Of a stretch of 29,996 bases of DNA, positions 26,509 through 29,996 are shown in pieces. The DNA is taken from positions 1-29,996 of IMG/VR virus record IMGVR_UViG_3300042367_000535. One strand, 5' to 3'. This DNA comes from a virus. Made by a program: the position numbers and the translations under genes. Every line of letters starts with the position of its first letter. Position 1 is the first letter of the stretch. The notes below the pieces were generated by a model. That model searched no databases, was not told the DNA's origin, and saw only the letters and a program-made list of their open reading frames with translations.

Positions 26509-26730
26509 TTAGAGGTCGAACAGGAACTCTTCGCCGTCCGGATGAAGGTCGAGCAGCCGACGCATGCTCCGCTCTTTGGCGACCAACATCTTTTTATGGA
26601 TGTTGGGACCCTTCACCTTCACCTTCGACATTTTCTTATGATACTCAAGCTCTTTCAAGAGCATGGTGATCTCGTCTTCAAGGACATCGACGATGTCCGT
26701 TCCGTACGGATTGATGTCAGCTTCGACCAT
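26509..26730 (-). CDS. 73-aa helical protein with clamp-binding-like tail
   Basis: ATG 26730 (MVEADINPYGTDIVDVLEDE) is chosen because GAGGAG lies 7 nt before it. The ATG nine codons upstream falls in a late-promoter region. The middle is a charged helical segment (LLKELEYHKKMSKVKVKGPN), and the C-terminus is PDGEEFLFDL, a hydrophobic-acidic tail of the kind that T4 gp33, gp55 and DNA polymerase use to bind the sliding clamp. Whether this protein binds a clamp is inference. Function otherwise unknown. Confidence 0.7.
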   Translation of the reverse strand: MVEADINPYGTDIVDVLEDEITMLLKELEYHKKMSKVKVKGPNIHKKMLVAKERSMRRLLDLHPDGEEFLFDL

Positions 26731-26756
26731 ACGTGCACTCCTCGGTTGACTGAGCA

Positions 26757-26764
26757 TATTTATG
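26757..26764 (-). promoter_or_regulatory. Late-like promoter box CATAAATA
   Basis: CATAAATA on the minus strand stands 26 nt before the ATG of the 73-aa gene at 26730. It is one mismatch from the T4 late consensus TATAAATA and is not in a hairpin. Confidence 0.5.
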
Positions 26765-26769
26765 GTCTC

Positions 26770-27627
26770 CTAGCGGCAGCAGCTGACCTTAGCCGCACGT
26801 TCCCACTTGGGGTTGACCTTACGGAGAGTGGCGACCTTCAGCAGGATGCGGACCGACAGTTCGCGCAGACGGTCAGCGTTCTCGTTGATGAAGCCGATCA
26901 CATCGTTCTGCTCTTCAGCTGACAGTTCCATCTCATCGAGAGCGCCGTCTTCGATGACGTGCTTGATGCGGATGAGAAGGTCACGCTTCGTCTTCAGACC
27001 GAGATCGATGTAGTGCGAACGGCTGATCATGGCGCCGAGGTGCGGAGCCAGCTTCGAGCCCTTGTCGACTTGGGCATCCCAGTCGATGTTCGAGATGAAG
27101 ATGATTGTGCCTTCGAACTGGAACTCGCGGGGAATGTTCTCGCCGCCTTCCTCGTCGAACATGTCATATTCAGCCGAGTAGCTGATGATGCGTTGTGCCG
27201 AGGTATCGCAGGCGGCCTTCAGGAAGTTGAGAGCTGTCTCGTCGAACAAGACCGAGTCACAGTCATCAAAGCAGATGACTTGGCCGGGAGCGCGGTGCTT
27301 CCAGAGCAGGCGATAGAGGCCGGTGGCCTTGCAGTAACCCTTGGTGACCGAGTGGTTCTGCTTGCGAGCATCCCAATCCTTCAGGGCCTTGTGAGTCCGG
27401 AAGGACTTGCCGAGGCCGCCAGGACCCGAGACGATCAGGCTGGTCACATCGCCGTTGATCGAGTCTTGAACGAACTCGTCCAGAACCTCGAAGCGCTCGC
27501 GGATGCGGAGCTCGGCTTGCTCGAACGTCTCGACATTCTCAAAGGTGTCCGGAACGCTCGTAGTGGTGGTTGCGGCACGCCGGTTCTTCGTGTTACGATA
27601 GCCGGCTTTGGGGACGCCACGGGGCAT
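26770..27627 (-). CDS. AAA+ ATPase
   Basis: The 285-residue product has Walker A GPGGLGKSF (68-76), Walker B VICFDDCD (117-124) and a sensor-like FISN (177-180), with a C-terminal lid region (SAEEQNDVIGFINENADRLR). The N-terminal 25 residues are basic and proline/glycine-rich (MPRGVPKAGYRNTKNRR), and the last residues read VSCCR. The substrate cannot be named. Comparable phage AAA+ proteins act on nucleic acids or protein complexes. AAGGAA precedes the ATG, and the promoter at 27659-27687 drives it as a single-gene operon or together with the 73-aa gene. Confidence 0.85.
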   Translation of the reverse strand: MPRGVPKAGYRNTKNRRAATTTTSVPDTFENVETFEQAELRIRERFEVLDEFVQDSINGDVTSLIVSGPGGLGKSFRTHKALKDWDARKQNHSVTKGYCKATGLYRLLWKHRAPGQVICFDDCDSVLFDETALNFLKAACDTSAQRIISYSAEYDMFDEEGGENIPREFQFEGTIIFISNIDWDAQVDKGSKLAPHLGAMISRSHYIDLGLKTKRDLLIRIKHVIEDGALDEMELSAEEQNDVIGFINENADRLRELSVRILLKVATLRKVNPKWERAAKVSCCR

Positions 27628-27658
27628 GTTAGTTTCCTTGTTGCTGTCTTACGTTCTT

Positions 27659-27687
27659 ATAATAAGCAGTTGTGCAAATAAGAACAC
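27659..27687 (-). promoter_or_regulatory. Phage-type promoter (GTGTTC-17-TATTAT)
   Basis: -35-like GTGTTC at 27682-27687, -10 TATTAT at 27659-27664, spacer 17 nt, the -35 being the most divergent of the family. It serves the AAA+ gene with a 31-nt leader containing AAGGAA. Confidence 0.7.
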
Positions 27688-27699
27688 TAAAAAGTGCGG

Positions 27700-28494
27700 T
27701 CAAGCAGCTTTTGCCATAACCGCACGATCATAGTCAATACGGAGACCATGTTGTCGAGCAGTGCGCTCGAGGAAATCACGATCGACACTCAGATAGCGAA
27801 CGAGAAGGTCGATGTAGATACCGATGAACTTCGGACCATGACCTGCCTCAGCAGCACGGTTCCGGCCACGCGACGAGTCGATGATGTGAGCCAGCTCGTG
27901 GATGATCGTATCTACGGCAACCTTGTTATCCGAGTTGACGAGAAACTTGAGTTTCCAATCACCCCAAGCGCACGAGGTGCTACCACGCTTGGTATATTTG
28001 ATCTCGGGGATTTTGGTGACCCCTTCCTTTTGCAGGATGATCTCTACATACTTGGCACAGTTCTCGATCGTGGTGAAGCCATGGTGCTTGCCAGTGGTCT
28101 CCAGCATCTCGTGGTGGAAGGCAGCCTCCCAGCGGTAGCAGGACAGCCGCTGACTGTCAACCACCTTCGGAACATAGTGAAAGGCACGGTGATCGTTCAC
28201 GGCCATCATAAACTCACGCTGAGCCTGACGAGTCAGGCGGCCATCACAGTCGAGAACTTCAGAACGGTCGAGGTTCACCTGCAGCACGTTAGATTCACGA
28301 ATCTGATTCTTCGTGTAAAGTCGGATGATGTAGGGAGCGCCATAGCGCCACGGGGTGATCAGATAATAGTGACCGTTGTGGCCTTTAAGATAGGCTACTG
28401 CGTGATGCGCCATTTCATGGCGAGGCATCAGTTCGTTCCGGTTCCGATCAGTGATCGGGATGATGGAATCGATGGGTGCGAATCGTCTGGTCAT
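27700..28494 (-). CDS. Zinc metallopeptidase-like protein with HExxH and HGPKF
   Basis: The 264-residue product has the zinc helix TIIHELAHIID with HELAH at 199-203, followed by GHGPKF (218-223) and a helical end, a gluzincin or SprT/WSS1-like signature. An unusual second HEMAHH (26-31) occurs near the N-terminus, which may or may not be functional. The start is ATG 28494, 6 nt after the promoter's -10, so the mRNA is likely leaderless. The longer frame crosses the promoter. It is expected in the cytoplasm, as no signal peptide is seen. Confidence 0.8.
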   Translation of the reverse strand: MTRRFAPIDSIIPITDRNRNELMPRHEMAHHAVAYLKGHNGHYYLITPWRYGAPYIIRLYTKNQIRESNVLQVNLDRSEVLDCDGRLTRQAQREFMMAVNDHRAFHYVPKVVDSQRLSCYRWEAAFHHEMLETTGKHHGFTTIENCAKYVEIILQKEGVTKIPEIKYTKRGSTSCAWGDWKLKFLVNSDNKVAVDTIIHELAHIIDSSRGRNRAAEAGHGPKFIGIYIDLLVRYLSVDRDFLERTARQHGLRIDYDRAVMAKAA

Positions 28495-28500
28495 ACTCTT

Positions 28501-28529
28501 ATAGTACGACATTCCATATTCTTGTACAA
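28501..28529 (-). promoter_or_regulatory. Phage-type promoter (TTGTAC-17-TACTAT), divergent pair
   Basis: -35-like TTGTAC at 28524-28529, -10 TACTAT at 28501-28506, spacer 17 nt. It faces away from the plus-strand promoter at 28539-28567, the two -35 boxes being 9 nt apart. Leaderless subset. Confidence 0.85.
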
Positions 28530-28538
28530 CGAAAAGAT

Positions 28539-28567
28539 GTGTACTTAATTGCCACACTTCGTATTAT
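28539..28567 (+). promoter_or_regulatory. Phage-type promoter (GTGTAC-17-TATTAT), plus strand
   Basis: -35-like GTGTAC at 28539-28544, -10 TATTAT at 28562-28567, spacer 17 nt. A GTG codon lies 6 nt after the -10, as in the leaderless class. Confidence 0.85.
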
Positions 28568-28609
28568 GAAAAAGTGAGAGGCGGGGAGTCTGCCTCATTG
28601 GAGATGACA

Positions 28610-28984
28610 ATGGTTAAGACCGTTCAAGTTATGAAGACCGCGTTCCAATCGGACGACGGCAAAACCTACGACAACGAGATTGACGCGCTGCGGGCCGATG
28701 AGGCATTCCGCGCCAAATCGGACCACGTGTTTCACTTCGGCCGCACTTACAGCGGCAAGCGGCTGCTCGAGAAGTACGATCTCTCGAAATATGGCGTCTG
28801 GTGTGTCAAGGGTGAAGACTCCAACTGTGACATGGGTGGATACCACCACCAACCGCTTCTCGGCTACTTCGAGGGAACCCTTGAACAGGTCATCAACAAG
28901 GCTTACACCCTTGAGCGCTGGATGACTTGGGGTGGTGGTGGTTCAATCACTCTGGCCGAGCCTGAGAAAATCACCAAGCTCTAG
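28610..28984 (+). CDS. Hypothetical 124-aa protein
   Basis: Starts MVKTVQVMKTAFQSDDGKTY with GGAG 6 nt before ATG 28610. A leaderless GTG at 28574 with the same frame is the alternative. The product has a short helix EIDALRADEAF, a glycine-rich end (WGGGGSITLAEPEKITKL) and aromatic strands. One of only two plus-strand genes. Its end overlaps the exonuclease gene by 4 nt in convergent orientation. Its composition is like its neighbours, so not obviously foreign. Function unknown. Confidence 0.7.
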   Translation: MVKTVQVMKTAFQSDDGKTYDNEIDALRADEAFRAKSDHVFHFGRTYSGKRLLEKYDLSKYGVWCVKGEDSNCDMGGYHHQPLLGYFEGTLEQVINKAYTLERWMTWGGGGSITLAEPEKITKL

Positions 28985-29655
28985 TTGGTGCGCCTGCCGG
29001 CGTGATACGCTTTGAACATGTGAAGGGCCCGTGGCATATAGTCCATTGGGTCCTTCACAAACAATTGGGGCTGGTCATGCTCCACGGCGATCAGGACGGC
29101 GATCTGTTCGACCTTGATACCGTAGATCTCCCACAGACACATCACGTAGATGGTCGCTTGGATAAAGTAACCCTCGATCCAATCTTCACGTTTGGCTTTC
29201 GATGATGTCTTGAAGTCGAGCACGGTCTTCTTACCGTCCCACTCACAAAAGAAGTCGACGGTGCCTGCAGTCTTGAGCTTGTGGGAATAGACGGGGAACT
29301 CGATGCCATGGACCTTTGTCACGTGTGCATCTAGGAGTGGCCGGATTGACTCGAACATCTCTCGGTTCAGACCGAGCATGTGTTCGTCCTTCTCGACGGC
29401 CAGATTGGCAAGATATTCCTCGCACATCTTGTGCATGGCTGAGCCGCGCTTGGCGGCCTGCTGGCCTATCTTGATGGATTCGGCATAACCGACTCTCTTG
29501 CGCCATTCATCTAGGCCAGACTTGTCTGACATGGCGCCAATGACCGTGGTCACTGATGGATAGCGTTCACCGGTAGGAGTTTCATACTTCCTACCGGTGT
29601 TGCTGTTTATTTGTGTGAGCTTCTGAAACTCAAATAGTTCATGATGAAAGATCAT
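28981..29655 (-). CDS. PD-(D/E)XK nuclease, RecB/MGME1-like exonuclease
   Basis: The 224-residue product has the nuclease core GTVDFFCEWDGKKTVLDFKT, with D134 and D147-x-K149, preceded by GSAMHKMCEEYL (71-82) and followed by the QxxxY-type residues Q166 to Y170. This is the Cas4/RecB-like exonuclease arrangement found in T4-like phages. It probably degrades or trims DNA ends during host-DNA breakdown or recombination. The start overlaps phoH as ATGA. The N-terminal part (TPTGERYPSVTTVIGAMSDK) is the usual family N-terminus. Confidence 0.87.
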   Translation of the reverse strand: MIFHHELFEFQKLTQINSNTGRKYETPTGERYPSVTTVIGAMSDKSGLDEWRKRVGYAESIKIGQQAAKRGSAMHKMCEEYLANLAVEKDEHMLGLNREMFESIRPLLDAHVTKVHGIEFPVYSHKLKTAGTVDFFCEWDGKKTVLDFKTSSKAKREDWIEGYFIQATIYVMCLWEIYGIKVEQIAVLIAVEHDQPQLFVKDPMDYMPRALHMFKAYHAGRRTN

Positions 29656-29996
29656 TTTGTCCTTAGGTAGCGATCCTTGGCGATCAGGTATTCCTTGACC
29701 AGGTCGCTTCGTACGATGTCTTCTTCTTCAAACTCAATGTGAGAGAAAGACTTCATGCGGTCGACAATACGGATGAAGTCTCCGAGGCCAGCACGTTCTT
29801 GCTCCCTCGTCAAGTCTGATTGTCTCATATCACCACAAATAAGTAAACGACAATTTTTGCCGGGTCTTGTGATGATAGAATCGATTTCGTGGAAGGTGCA
29901 GTTGTTGACCTCATCGAGAATGATGATAGAATCCTGAATGGTCACACCGCGAACGAACGAGGTTGGGATGAACTCGATCACACCCTTACTCTTAAG
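29652..29996 (-). CDS. phoH: PhoH-like ATPase, C-terminal part (cut by window edge)
   Basis: Only the last 114 residues are in the window. They include SFVRGVTIQDSIIILDEVNN, with a Walker B, and LLICGDMRQSDLTREQERAG, the sensor region of PhoH-family P-loop proteins. PhoH-like proteins are frequent in marine and soil phages and have RNA-helicase-like folds. Their role in phage is unsettled. The ATP-binding Walker A lies beyond the window. The exonuclease gene begins in an ATGA overlap with its stop. Confidence 0.85.
   Translation of the reverse strand, partial: LKSKGVIEFIPTSFVRGVTIQDSIIILDEVNNCTFHEIDSIITRPGKNCRLLICGDMRQSDLTREQERAGLGDFIRIVDRMKSFSHIEFEEEDIVRSDLVKEYLIAKDRYLRTK

Noticed and set aside
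27694-28548. Plus-strand open frame (284 codons)
   Set aside because: It is antisense to the metallopeptidase-like gene and extends through its promoter.

Overview
The window reads as part of a large T4-superfamily (myovirus-type) bacteriophage genome, most likely of a phage infecting an alphaproteobacterium. The phage assignment rests on a gp33-gp59-gp32 (late co-activator, helicase loader, ssDNA-binding protein) cluster, a WGR-like plus catalytic-core ATP-dependent DNA ligase, a two-domain polynucleotide phosphatase/kinase, a PD-(D/E)XK exonuclease next to phoH, a SleB-type cell-wall hydrolase and TATAAATA-like late promoter motifs. The alphaproteobacterial host is inferred mainly from a circularly permuted two-piece tmRNA gene of the kind that group of bacteria uses, helped by apparent leaderless genes. 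Almost everything is on the minus strand, so transcription runs from high to low coordinates. Only two genes are on the plus strand.

Region A (1-16,796) is an accessory or early region of nearly sixty very short, tightly packed minus-strand genes (about 20-200 codons, one of 284). Many overlap by ATGA, GTGA, TTGA or TGATG junctions, and most have no recognisable function. Recognisable members are a cyclic-phosphate-processing receiver (cREC) protein, DUF6197 and DUF7352 proteins, two lipoproteins and several one- or two-helix membrane proteins. At least ten genes here are under 60 codons and were found by reading junctions. The region is cut into operons by a repeated promoter with a TTGTAC-like -35, a 17-18 nt spacer and a TATTAT-like -10.

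Region B (16,837-19,806) holds the gp32-like ssb gene (ending at a UUCG-loop terminator), gp59 and gp33 homologues, a secreted cell-wall hydrolase, and the tmRNA gene. The tmRNA gene has its acceptor half first, then a stem-forming spacer, then the tag-coding half. The acceptor stem carries the G-U pair used by alanyl-tRNA synthetase, and the tag ends in ALAA. Its promoter combines the phage early motif with a perfect TATAAATA.

Region C (19,854-24,267) has the DNA ligase, a conserved protein, a secreted beta-barrel protein, a lipoprotein, an oppositely oriented GIY-YIG homing-endonuclease-like gene, and a DUF932 protein.

Region D (24,273-29,996) has two zinc metallopeptidase-like proteins, the phosphatase/kinase, an AAA+ ATPase, several small proteins, a plus-strand gene from a divergent promoter pair, the exonuclease, and a phoH gene cut by the window edge.

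Together the genes describe replication and recombination (gp32, gp59, ligase, exonuclease), late-transcription control (gp33 plus late promoters), nucleic-acid end repair (phosphatase/kinase, cREC) and translation rescue (tmRNA), beside a large set of small, probably host-directed early proteins. Functions given for small unrecognised genes are descriptions only.
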